Assembly: GCA_013365365.1 (NCBI GenBank)
Contig: JABVXU010000548.1
Span: 1-35,688 of the forward strand
Direction of reading: 5' to 3'
Origin: Cruorifilaria tuberocauda
Taxonomy: Eukaryota > Nematoda > Chromadorea > Rhabditida > Onchocercidae
DNA length: 35,688 nucleotides
In this document: positions 9,725-21,033 of the stretch, in pieces
How the letters are laid out: each line of letters starts with the position of its first letter
How positions within the stretch are numbered: position 1 is the stretch's first letter
The notes under the pieces: model-generated
Databases searched by the model: none
What the model saw: only the letters and a program-made list of their open reading frames with translations
Told to the model about the DNA's origin: nothing
Made by a program: the position numbers and the translations under genes

Positions 9725-12700
9725 ATGGCTAACGACAATAATGATAATTATAGGCAATTGGAGAAAGGTAAACTAAATTTTTGATACTACCTCTGAGCAA
9801 TATGAGACAACTATGAAATTTTTGAATTCCAACTTTCAATCTTTCATACTGATTTATTTGTAATGAAATATTGCTTACAAGTTATTCAGAGAATAATGAA
9901 GACAAAGTGGAAGAATTGCTGGAAAAGCTGTACGATCAACCTTTTCGTCGTAAAACCCGTGAACTTAACAAATTCAATGAAAGCCATATGAAAAATGTAG
10001 GTGTTCTATATTCTTTTCATAATTTCAGTAGAAATGTTCAAACTTTATCTTACTTTGTAAATTAAAGAAAATAAATATAAGTTTCCATCAATTTCTTAAG
10101 GAAGGATGATTTATGAATATTCCGGAAGTTCCAGCAAAAGAAGAGCTTGATCCAGAAAGTCTAGAAATATATGTATATATATTTTAAAGAAGAAAAGTAC
10201 TCAAAAACAGCATGTGCATTGACAATGGCCTTATGGCATCTTAATAATGAAGCATTACTCTATATTAAATACTATCATGCAAATAATTTTTAAGTAAAAA
10301 TTATAAATATTTAATTAACGAGAGATGAAACTTTCAATCATACTAAATTACTTATTTTTAATTTACTTTAATATTTTGGCTTAATCTTAAATATACTAAC
10401 TTATTTTAACAGTAATGAACGATTAAGGAAAAAGGCATATATTTTGAACTATTTTGCAGAGTCTGATGCATTCCTTGAAAGCCCTAGATTGCACGATTGA
10501 TGAAACAGTAAATATGGAACAAATGGTAGATTTGGGCCTTGAAGTTCTGGCACAAACTTGGGAACGAAGAGATACTGATTCTGAAATTGCTTTTCAAGTA
10601 AAGTACTTTTCAATTTTTTACAAAGTATTTTTCAGTTACTGAATTTGAATTCGAAATTTTTAGTTTCAACTACGAATTTCTAGGGTTTGCTAACAATACT
10701 TGAATATTGCCTCTATCGATCAGCAGCTAGTTATTCATCCTTCGAGCAATTTATCAATGCTCTCGGTTATAATGCAGCACATTTTTGGCGATATGCCGTA
10801 CCATATATTTATGATTCTGACTTGACCTATGGTACCAAATTTCGTGACTCACTGCTGTTTAGTTTAACGCTGTACGATATCAATAATGGAAAAAGTAAAC
10901 TCAGGTTCGTCAAATTTAAATTTTTGCGATTTAATAAGATAAATAGAAAAAAATTTAAATACTCAGATGTAAATGTTTTACAGTATATTTCTCAAATTTA
11001 TTGCTTCTCGGGTAGCATATTTGTTTTAGCAATCAAATATTCTATTTGCAGCCATCTCCTAAACTTCATCACTCATGAGCATATGTAAGCATGAAAATCT
11101 CTTTTCCTCAATATTCCATCTAAAACTTATCGGTCAATAATTTCCTAAAATTACAACTTTTTATCATTTTTCAGGGAACTGTATTCTTCAGTGCCGGGTG
11201 TTCATAAATCCTTACTTGGAGTTCATGCAAAACGCTTTGGTGAACAATTCCATCATTTGCAGCGACGATTAAGTATTAGTCGAGAAGGTTCATCAAGATC
11301 AAGCATAATTAGTTCCAGGGAGTCCATCTCTTCACAATCTACCGAGAAAAGTAGTAGTAGTAGTATATCGACGGGCCGTTCACGAAGTATTTCACGTGGT
11401 TGGTTCCTTGAAATATTTCTTGTTCATTTCATTCTTAGAAATAATGCAGTCTTGTTATTTCACATTTATTTATCTAGTTCCTTTCACTCTATTACAATTT
11501 TTTTGATAAGTAGCATGAAGTGGGTAGCTTGAATTAATTGACTGCATTAATTTGATGTTTTGATTAGTCAGTCTGCTAGTATTCATCTTATTTACATTCG
11601 TTTAGTTTTCCCAGTATCAATTTCTTCATTAACTAATTACTTCTTAAGAATCTAATATCACGCTCACATTTCAAGTCAAATTTTATCCTATTTCAGTTAA
11701 AGAACTTTACTTTTTTTAACTAGTTTCAAATTCACTGTTCGATATTTCCTTTTTTCTTCTTAAACCGACACACAAAAATAAATTTCTTATCAGAGAAGCC
11801 ACGAAGATCACGCCAGTCAATTTCACGTGGTTTATCCGAGAGTAGTGTGAATTCACGAGAAATATCAAAGGATGTAATTGCTAGTGGAGGCTTGGCTAGT
11901 ACTCATTTTCAGGTATTAATTTTGAACTCACTGTAATTCCTACCTGATGTTACATGTTGAGATGATAGTTTTTGAACTATACAAAATGTTTGAATTAGTT
12001 AATATTCAAGGTTAATTTCATCTGCAGTATCTCATACTTCTACGTCAGTTTCTTGTATTATTTTCAAAATGATGTTTTTTAGCAACGTGTAATTAACGTT
12101 TCAAACGCTCCACCGGTTAGCTTGAAACGAGAAAAAACAGGCGAATGGGAAATTAAGCAAGGTTCCGGCGGTCTAGTTTCAGCAGTAGATCCTGTAATGT
12201 CGAAGGATAAGGAAAATGTTTGGCTTGCCAATCTTGGGATGAATTTACATAAAAAATCAAGGTAAATAATTCATTATGGTGCTTGATAGGGAAGACTAGA
12301 AGGAATAACAAAAATTTTAATTCTAGCAATTGAAAATGCATTGCTTTCTTTTGATTTCGGAAATTAAAATTTTTTACGAATAATAAATCCGTTATAAAGT
12401 TTGAATATCTGTTCTGTCAGAGTTGAATTAAATTCTAGTAAAACTTTAAATTTATATTAAAATTAAAAATTTTGCTTATCAATCTTCCATTTCTTGTATT
12501 GTCGATACAATCAATTAATATTAATTTCTTAATTTAAAAAATTGAATTAGTGTAATTGAAAACTTGAAAATAAAGCATGATATTCATCTCGTAGAAAGTC
12601 CAAATTTTACCTTAAATCTCGATGAAAGTTATGCGAAATGGCCTGTCTTAGGCCATTCTTCATTTAACTCAAACATTCCACTTTCACTATCCAGATAATT

Positions 12701-15700
12701 TTAAGTTCGAATGGCGTTTGCGAACAGAAAATATAGCAATCGACTAAATAATTAGAATAATAAAATATTTATCAATGATAATGATTAACTATAATATTAG
12801 AACTTCTTAATGATTATAAATTCTCAAAAGCAGACCTAAAATAGAACTTAAAAAATATTTGAAAATAGAAATTATTTTAAAAAGTAGAAAAAACTCCATT
12901 TTGCAATTTAAATTTATAATTTTTTAGAAGAAATAAAGATCATGTTAATCATCAAATTCAACCAACAACAAATACTTTAGGTAAGTTTGGTTGAAATTTA
13001 GAAGAAAGTTATGATCAAAAATTTTTACACGTGTTACTTCTAGCGTTTGATATCGTTTTAGTTAACAAACTAGATTTGTATAATCAGTTTAGATTTTGAA
13101 AAGAATTACAGGACTGCCATTGTTGAAGCAAGCAGATGCAGATGTTCTCTTCCATGTGCTCACCGAAGAGCCACACAGCAAGGAAAAAGATACTCAACAT
13201 GTCAGGTAATATTGAAGTCATTTTAAATTTGAAAGAGACGAGAAAATGGATGGCATTATAAAATTTCGATTCTATAAGACAAAGTGAAGGAAAGATAAAG
13301 GAAACTTATAAATGATGATAACAACAATAATAATATTTGAATAAGTAACAAAACTGACATAAATGACAAAATTTTCGAAAATACTAAAATAAGCTATGCT
13401 ACGACAAGGAGAAAACTGAATAAATATTTGAGGGAAGAGATGTCATTACTGGGTGTTCTGCATAACTATAATCGAGGCAATTATAAATTGAATCCTGTAA
13501 TTGTACAAGAAGATGACTATAATGTATATTATGGTGGAATAAGTAATGGCTTATTATGGCCTGCGCTTCATAATTTAGAAGAATATATTGTTCAAGAATA
13601 CGATGAAGCAAAGGTATGATAGAAAGATAAATTTGGACTTAAAATAATGCTTGCTTATGGAATTGTTTAACAACTAATATTGCAGCATTTTCATATTGAA
13701 TTAAGTTGATAATATTTCAGTAAATTAAGAAAAATCGTCCTTGGATTCAAAATTAATTTTTGTATTTCATGATGTAATATATAAAAATAAATTGTTTTTG
13801 AGGTAATGCGTGAGCACTGGTATGCGTATGTCCGAGTAAATTATCAATTTGCTATCGATGCCGTACGAAATAGCCGACCGCAGGTATATAAAATAGATTA
13901 AATAATCGAATTAAAATACAATTGAATAGAGTCTAGCTTAATTAATCTCAACTGAATTTTACCAACTTTCTTTCAAATTTAATTTGCCAAATTACAATCA
14001 ATTTTCTTGAGTTGAAATTTCTTTGGAATAAACTTACATTTCCGCTATTAATAGTGTATTATGAAGTTCGTTTTCAAATGAATGATATACTTTTAATTAT
14101 AATTAATAATGGTTGAATAAACATATGTTCAGCATTATATGTTTATATTTTTTAATTTCACTTTTTCATGTTCTATTTGTTAAGAAACTTGTCAAAGGTA
14201 TTTTATGAATGAATCTACGAGTGAAACAAGCTGAGATCTAAATAACCATGTTCTGCGATCGGATTTTTATTTAACCATTATTAATTATAAGTTTTCGTAG
14301 CACGTATAATTCATTAAGTTATTGTTCACGAAATATATATTGCTGGAATTGTTTGTGAAGTTTTTATTAACTAAATTACAGGATTTTATTTGGATTCATG
14401 ATTATCATTTAATGTTAACTGGAATGATTATGCAAAGTTTAGATAAAAATCTCGAAGTAATCATCTTTCTCTATCTTTTTTATTTTTAATTTCGAATAAT
14501 TTTTCGAATTTAAAACATTAATCTCAAGTGAGCTTTTTTCTATTTTTCTCTTTTCTTATTTATTAGTAGATAAAATGAGAAGATGAAAGATATTTGCACT
14601 AATTTAACAGGAATACAATTCAAGTTCAATTTCAAGGATTGTTTATATTCTCTTACCTAAGTTATAAAAATGCTTGTTACCTGAGAATATTTTACATATT
14701 TAAATCGTTTATCAACTATTTAATCATATTTATCTCTGAATTATGATCTCTATAGAGATAGTAAACTGGATATCCTAGTCAGCACTGTTATTTTATCACT
14801 CTTCGTTCCTTCTCATTTTTTATTTTTATTTGTGTTAATGCTTAAAAAAATATTTCCGGTTGGTTTCTTTCTGCATATACCATTCCAACCACCGGAAAAT
14901 TTTTTCACTAAATACGCTCTGGTTGGATTTGCTGTTTTACGGGGCTTATTGCGATTCAGCAAAGTATGTTCTTGATCAATAAAATTGAATATCGAAAAGT
15001 TATTAATTAAATTTAACTTTTCTTAAAAGCCTTTATTTGTTTTTTCTTTTCATTATCATTACTCAATTCCTCACATCCTACTTTTCTCTCTACTACTTTC
15101 TTTTATGTTATTATTATAGTTTCGATAAATCGATGATATTGTTAAGGTTGGATTTCAAACTCATCGTGATCGTGATAAATTGATTGAATTATGCCATATC
15201 AAATTACCAAGTGCCGAAATTAATTACGAAAGCTCAAGCGATGTTTGCTTTGTGACATACGAAGGATGGACTTGCTCACTTGGAGTCTTTCCAGTTTCGA
15301 TTAAAAATGAAGACTTTCTAAAATTTGTTCGACTAACTGAAACTTGTGAAAAAGCTTCAGAAATTCGAAGACGTGTAACTATTAAGAATTTTTCTGGTGT
15401 ATTTTTTTTGTCTTAGAATTTTGAAAAATTTTTCAAATGTATGTTTTCAAAAGCATATATCAGATTGCATGATATCAGAATGAAGAAGATAGTAAGATTT
15501 TACAAATTCATTGAAGATTATGGGAACAAATGCGCCGTCAGATGCTCGATTATTTTTCTCTGTCGAAAGATTCGATTATACGAAAGGAATTAAAGAGAAA
15601 TTATTGGCATACAAGAATTATTTTGAAAAACATCCGGAGAGAATTGGAAAGGATGTGCTATATCAGGTAAAGCATTTGCTTCATTTCATGATTTTGTCAT

Positions 15701-18700
15701 AATTATTGATTATTATTTTTTGTTTTTTTTTTTTATTTCTTGGATTATTATTTTTTTTTTGTTACTTTTTAATATAATTTTTTTCTTTAAAGTAAATTTT
15801 TAGCTTAACAAAGTAGATTTGAGTAAATAAGCTTATCAAGTCAATTTTGTCCGTATGCGAAGACAAAAAAGAAAATCAAGAAAAACTTGGATTGATAATA
15901 AAGGTAAATATCAGAGTTTTTATAATTTCAAATTTAGGTCGCGGTAACGAACAGACGTGCTGTTGAAACCTATCGTGTATATCAAGATGAATGCATTTTA
16001 TTAGCTGAAGCTATCAATAAAATTTACACGTGTGCAAATCGACCGAGCTGGAAACCATTAATTTTTCAAACGGAAGGATTGCCACGGAAAGAACTCATTG
16101 CTTGCTACTTAGCAATGGATATCGGTGTTGTAACACCAAAAAAAGATGGCATGAATTTGGTTAGAAGCAGAAATTTTTTGCTTAATTTGACTTAAATTTA
16201 AATGGCTTATCTCATTTGTAGAATTAAATATTATAGTTCATCTTTTCAACTTTTTTTATATTTAGGTAGCAAAAGAGATGCTTTTATGTAATCCGAACGC
16301 GGGATTGATTTTATCATCAGGTGCCGGCAGTGAAGTACAGTTTTCCAAAGCAGGATTTTATCAGGAAAATGGTAATCAGTGTTATAAACGAATAACTAAT
16401 CTATATGATCTAGATAGCTATTCGGATGCATTTTATCAAGCCGCTATCCAAGATTTAGCAGATCGTCGAGCCAATAGCTCCCGTTTACATGATTTTATCA
16501 TGGCCAATGATATTGAAAAATGGAGCGCAGCTTTTTTGGATCCATCTTGGACCCATCACGTGATTAGATTAATCGAAGTATTCTTTTTTTTCCGTTTGTT
16601 TTGTAGGATTCATTCATTTCTAAAAATATTACTTCATTTATTCCCAATTTCCCTATTACTCATGATCGGTTGTGTTATGCTTTTCAAAGTATGTTTATTT
16701 TCATTAGATTAACAAAGAGATTTTAAATCTTCAAGTTTAAAATATTTTGAAACAAAATATCCAAATATAAAAGCAAGTGAAAGATTCGAAAGCTTGATCA
16801 AAATGTAATCAATTGAATTTTAAGTCAAAATATAAGTATATATTTATGAAATTGTTGATAGTTTAAAATTCACATATTTAATTAAAGCTATGAAAACAGG
16901 TGAAAACATTGGAAGATTTCTATACAATTATGTTACAAACACGTAACATTAGACGTCAAATTGTGGAACGGATCCTTAAAGGTATCCCAGTGCGAAGTCA
17001 TTTTGCTATTTCTCTGAAAAATGCACTCGATTCGTTGAAACTAAGTTGTGTAGCAAACACAACAGTACTTCATCTAAGGACGACATCGGAAGAAAGTATT
17101 GCTGATTATACTAGTTTTGACATCAAGAATGAACTGGACGAGTTCGAGAAAGATTTATGTTTTTTGAAATTCATCGAAAGTGATAATGTTTACAATGTCG
17201 AGCAGTTTGTTGATGTTAGTTTATTTTTGCTGCTTTTATTAATTATCATCTTGCAATTTCGATGAATAAATGATAAATTGTTGTGCAGCCGATAATTAAA
17301 TTAAAGTAAACTGCAATGGGTGGAGAAAAGGAAGAAAATTCTTAATAGCTTAAAACAATTGTTTCTTAGAATAAAGAAATAAAAATTGAAGTTAAATTTT
17401 TTTCTCTTTCTGTATGAATTATCGAAGATAGAAAATTTGAAGAGAATCAGGTGGAAGATAGCTATTTAATGCATAATTACAGACATTGCACGCTTATCAT
17501 CCAAAATCATCAACAGTATTCAAAGAAGAAATGACAGAAGCTGTTAGTCTTCTCTATGACGCGGATCATTTCCAATATTTCTTTACGGATCGTGACGGCA
17601 CTTTGAAATCGCATTCTTGTAGCTATCAAGCTAGTATACAACCAGCTTATGCTGCTGTGATTCAGGTTCAAATATATGTTTTTTTTTCAAGTTTAAACTT
17701 GAAATCATGCGTTAAAAATTTAAAAATTCTTGTCGTGACTGGTTACACCAAAAAGAAAATTGTCTGAAAATTTAGGTATGGTTTATCATTTTCTACAATA
17801 AATTTCAATACCTTGTAGAAAAACAAACGATGTTTAGAACTTTTTAGATGCAAGATATTGAGGTTAAGCAGTAAATTTATGTTATTCACTAATATTTTCA
17901 ACAGTACGAAATAATCAGTGAAATTTAATTATATTTTTAATGTATGATGTTTAAACTGTGATAAAGGAATCAGCCCCTAAACTGTTTCATTTTCTTTCAT
18001 CTGAAACAATTCTAGATCAGTTAAAAATTTTATTCCAAACAATTTCAGGCTCAGTTTGCTAGACGTTGCGCTCAAACATGTGCAATTATCACAACATCGC
18101 CATTAATGGGTGTTGGCATATTAGATGTAAGCACTATGCCTGAAGGTATGCATATATGTTTAAAAAATCATTTTAAAAATTATTACACAACTTTAAACAA
18201 GCCTATAAGCGAGCTTTCATCATATTTCAATTTTTTCTTATTTTCGATCACTTGAAATGTTTTCAAAAAATTAAGTTGAAAATTCAATTTTTGAAAACTT
18301 TTTTGACTTGAAGGATAAAGATTTCAGGCTATTACTACTATGGCGCTTCTGCTGGACGAGAATGGTTCATTGATCCACGCAACAAATTTCATGACCTTAG
18401 CGTAACCGCTGAACAACTGCAATTTCTTGATAAGGTATATTTCACACGTATCGGTAATATCAGTCGGACTTATAAGAACTGAAGTTTTGGAAATAAAAGA
18501 AAATTTTAATGATCTTGAGATAATATGAACAATATCATCAGTGATCGATTTTTGAAATCTGTTTGCTCGAAACTTTCAGTTTCAATTATGTGGCAATATT
18601 CTAAGATAACAGTATCTTTTAGGTGTATGACACAATACAGGAACTTTTAAATACTCAAGAATACAAATATTTTAAATGCATCGGATCAGGCTTGCAGAAA

Positions 18701-20801
18701 CATTTTGGCCATTTAACCGTTGCTTATCAAGATATCTATCATTCGGTGCCAATAGAACAATCCAAAGCTCTGTCTGTTTTTTCTAATATTTTCATTATAT
18801 AATTATCATAAAAATAAATTGGTCATTTTTATTAGTTCATAATGTTTCAAAATATAAAAAAGATTAAGCTAACTACGCTAAGTGTTAATAGAGTTTAGTG
18901 ATGTGGTAGGGAATATTTTCAAATAACTTTTAAGAAAAAATAACGGAAAGGACTATACTTTATCCTTCTTCAAATCTATGCAATGCTATTGTTTTTATTT
19001 CAAAAATTTTTCATTGCAAAATCATTGTCATTCTTAATGTTTTACGTAAATGTTCCATATCACTAGCAGCATGATAAGTTGGATCAATCACAAAAATAAC
19101 ATAAATGAAATTGTATGAACAGAAAAGTAATAGAAAGAGGCATGAAAATCCAATTATGCTTCTTATTTGCAGATTAAGAAGAAAAAAGGTTGATTGAAAG
19201 TATTATTCTCAAGGATAAAAACCTAAAATGATAAATGTTGCTATAAAAGCGAAATACTAGAATAAGTTTTGTAGAATCTGACTTTATTTATTCTTCCTGT
19301 ATAACTCATATCACAAATGACTTTGGTTTGATGTAGCTTTTATTTATGAAATAATATAATGTAACAACCACTTATAGAGTGATTCATACATATTAGAAAA
19401 TGTTATTTTTATTACTTTCGACCGAATAACGTTAAAACTTCTTTAATTATGTCATAGTAAAATAATCGTTGCAGCAATTGTTTTACTTATTTAAAAAGCT
19501 AAAAAATGGGGAAAGATTAAGGCATTATACATTATTTACCTATTTGATAAGTAAAATAAATGAAATTATATGAACAGCTGATCTAAGTTCTCATCAGTAA
19601 GTTACTTATAATATGTAAACAGTTTATTGGGAATCAGAGGGTTATTTCATTTACTCATTTTGATAAATGAAATGGCATCAAAACTAATTGTTTTAAAAAA
19701 AAATTTTTTTAGTACCTGTGTTGTTCTTAATTCAAATCATATTAAAAGTTATTAATTTTAAGCTTAAAGAAGATTAACGAAATCGTCAGTGAGATGGATG
19801 GAATGCGACGAGCACTGATAGTAAATGAAGGAAAAACCGAAATTAAAATATTCCTGAAGGTTTGCTTTATAGATGATTAAATTAAATGATATCGTCAAAA
19901 TCTAACGCGAGTCAAAAATTCAAAAATTGCCGAATTTTTATTATCTTTATAGCATCATGGAATGAGCTTCATATGCTTACATCAATTTGTGAACAATTCG
20001 AAGTTTAAAATATAAAGATAGTGTGAAGTATTAGGACAAAAGCATGCTAAATTCGATTTTAATAATTTGATGTAATTATCTATCGCTTATCGATTAATTC
20101 GCGTAATTGAAATAAGTGTTACAAATCAATAGAATAGAAATGACCAAAGTTCGCATTATTTTTAATTGAAAAGTTTTTGCTGTAATAATAAAAAGAGCGA
20201 AATATGAAATTATCTGTCTGGCATTTCTTTCTTTGTCATTTTCAGAATTCAGATGGAATAGTTTTCAATAAAGGTCATGGAATCGCATTGATGGTTGGAC
20301 ATATTCGTTGCAAACTATCGGAAGGTAATATTTTGGTGTGCGGTGATAGCGAATCTGATTTACCAATGGTTGAAGTATGTTTAGGACGTAATCCACACAA
20401 TGTTTATACAATTTGGGTTACAGAACGACAAGATTTAAAGGATAAGGTTAATGTTTAGTACCACTCATTTACTTACCTCCTCTATTTTTTATTGAAAAGC
20501 GAAATTTACAAGCTTCCTAGAATATTTTTGAAAAAGTATTCTAGGAAATCCTGAAATGAATTTCTATCATTTAAAATGAAATAATTTTCCTGTTATTCAT
20601 ATGCAAAATCCCTCATTATTTGCTTTATATTTAGGCCACCTCTAATTACAGGTAATCTCATTGTGCAATCGATATGGAAACAGAAATATCGCATTTGTAT
20701 CATGCCCTGAAGTGTTACTTGCCGCAATGGCTCATGCAACAATACGCGAAATAAGTATTATCAGGCCACGAAATAAGATGCCGCGGAAAAGCAGCATATG
20801 A
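9725..20801 (+). CDS. tps: Trehalose-6-phosphate synthase, nematode type (GT20 plus HAD phosphatase-like domain), 25 exons
   Basis: The enzyme joins UDP-glucose and glucose-6-phosphate to make trehalose-6-phosphate in the cytosol. My exon model is 9725-9767, 9890-9996, 10460-10597, 10684-10904, 11175-11398, 11794-11912, 12083-12261, 12928-12980, 13112-13205, 13433-13613, 13803-13883, 14382-14456, 14859-14963, 15147-15398, 15517-15666, 15938-16159, 16266-16577, 16900-17214, 17483-17665, 18049-18145, 18328-18434, 18623-18771, 19763-19859, 20246-20446, 20652-20801. It totals 3855 nt, about 1284 aa, close to C. elegans TPS proteins. All joins keep phase. The start is the first ATG after an acceptor-like site. 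One junction (exon 15) has an alternative in-phase pair: donor after 15396 with acceptor before 15497. Exon 13 needs a non-AG acceptor. The longer introns (e.g. 12262-12927, 13884-14381, 18772-19762) hold no other gene that I can see. The family call is very secure; the weakest points are exons 1, 13 and 15. Confidence 0.95.
10113..10172 (+). other. Possible alternative first exon of TPS
   Basis: After an acceptor-like TTTCTTAAG ending at 10100, an ATG at 10113 opens a 20-codon acidic, Pro-rich frame (PEVPAKEELDPESLE). It ends at a usable GTATAT donor at 10173. The donor is phase 0, exactly as exon 3 (10460) requires. A transcript starting here would replace the first 50 residues with 20. There is an in-frame stop just upstream of the ATG, so it cannot be an internal exon. 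It could also be chance. Confidence 0.3.
11052..11084 (+). other. Candidate 33-nt in-frame cassette microexon of TPS
   Basis: Inside the intron between exons 4 and 5 lies a 33-base segment with a good acceptor (CTATTTGCAG) and a near-perfect donor (GTAAGC). It is stop-free in the required phase (2 bases in, 2 bases out). Inclusion changes KSKL-R-ELYSS to KSKL-S-HLLNFITHEH-M-ELYSS, adding 11 residues to the N-terminal extension. Exon 4's own donor (GTTCGT) is weak, which favours regulated use. Confidence 0.5.
12083..16577 (+). other. TPS GT20 catalytic domain (residues about 285-852)
   Basis: Family landmarks appear in order. They are VSNAPPV (about residue 290) and GGLVSAVDPVM; the acceptor-site motif YYGGISNGLLWPALH with the Tyr and Trp corresponding to OtsA Y76 and W85; WIHDYHLML with the Asp corresponding to D130; and VGFFLHIPFQPP. 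Next come VGFQTHRDRDKL and SVERFDYTKGI, with Arg642 and Lys647 in the places of OtsA R262 and K267. Last is VVTPKKDGMNL-VAKEM, containing the Asp and Glu corresponding to D361 and E369. The nucleotide-sugar binding residues are therefore present and the synthase should be active. The N-terminal loop lacks the Arg of the usual VSNR signature. Confidence 0.93.
18800..18802 (+). other. In-frame stop reached if TPS intron 22 is retained
   Basis: Reading through the weak GTCTGT donor after 18771 stays open for ten further codons and stops with TAA here. Retention of this 991-base intron, the longest in the gene, would give a protein ending ALSVFSNIFII that lacks HAD motifs III and IV. The normal splice to 19763 is in phase and restores the conserved ALLKKINEIV sequence. 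Confidence 0.4.
20514..20547 (+). repeat. Perfect 11-bp hairpin in the last TPS intron
   Basis: TTCCTAGAATA (20514-20524) is exactly reverse-complementary to TATTCTAGGAA (20537-20547), with a 12-base loop TTTTTGAAAAAG. It lies between exons 24 and 25. Function is unknown. Confidence 0.7.
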
Positions 20802-20934
20802 TCTTACTAATTCTTAAATGAAAATGCAAAAAACTATGGAACATTCCACTGAAAAGAGAAATGGAAAAAGTCAAATACCATTCATATTCTAAGAAAAAAG
20901 ATTTTGCTATTTTATTTAAAAAGAAGCAAGAAAA

Positions 20935-20940
20935 AATAAA
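20935..20940 (+). terminator. AATAAA poly(A) signal of TPS (proximal)
   Basis: A canonical AATAAA lies 134 bases beyond the TPS stop codon. It is the first such hexamer downstream. Confidence 0.6.
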
Positions 20941-21027
20941 CGTTGCTCGCAAATTATCTGATTAAAATTATTATAAGTTAATTATTAATTTACTACTACC
21001 ATTCATACATACTGTAATTTGCATGTT

Positions 21028-21033
21028 AATAAA
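21028..21033 (+). terminator. AATAAA poly(A) signal of TPS (distal)
   Basis: A second AATAAA lies about 90 bases after the first, allowing two 3' ends. Confidence 0.4.

Larger units (their letters stand above)
9725..11912 (+). other. TPS N-terminal extension (residues about 1-284) with a Ser/Arg-rich linker
   Basis: Exons 1-6 encode a region absent from bacterial OtsA but typical of nematode TPS. Residues 51-245 look mainly helical and include the stretches VNMEQMVDLGLEVLAQTW and ELYSSVPGVHKSLLGVHAKR. Residues about 195-275 are a low-complexity linker rich in Ser and Arg, with repeated RS and SRE steps and a run of AGT codons near 11350. This linker is a likely phosphorylated, disordered spacer before the catalytic domain. 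The function of the extension is not known to me, so regulation or oligomerisation is inference. Confidence 0.8.
16900..20801 (+). other. TPS C-terminal HAD / trehalose-phosphatase-like domain (residues about 957-1284)
   Basis: HAD motif I is TDRDGTL with Asp993 and Asp995, the nucleophile and acid-base pair. Motif II is in TTSPLM (exon 20). The cap carries MDGMRRALIVNEGKTE. Motif III is the Lys of NKGHGI (about 1177). Motif IV is CGDSESD with Asp1202 and Asp1206. All four motifs are intact, so phosphatase activity on trehalose-6-phosphate is possible. In many fused TPS proteins this domain is regulatory, so activity is inference. Exon 18 (16900-17214) is a helical linker between the domains. 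The protein ends in a short basic tail (PRNKMPRKSS). Confidence 0.88.

Noticed and set aside
15700..15770. Poly-T tracts in a TPS intron as a possible retroposon tail
   Set aside because: No target-site duplication or element body; plain low-complexity intron sequence.
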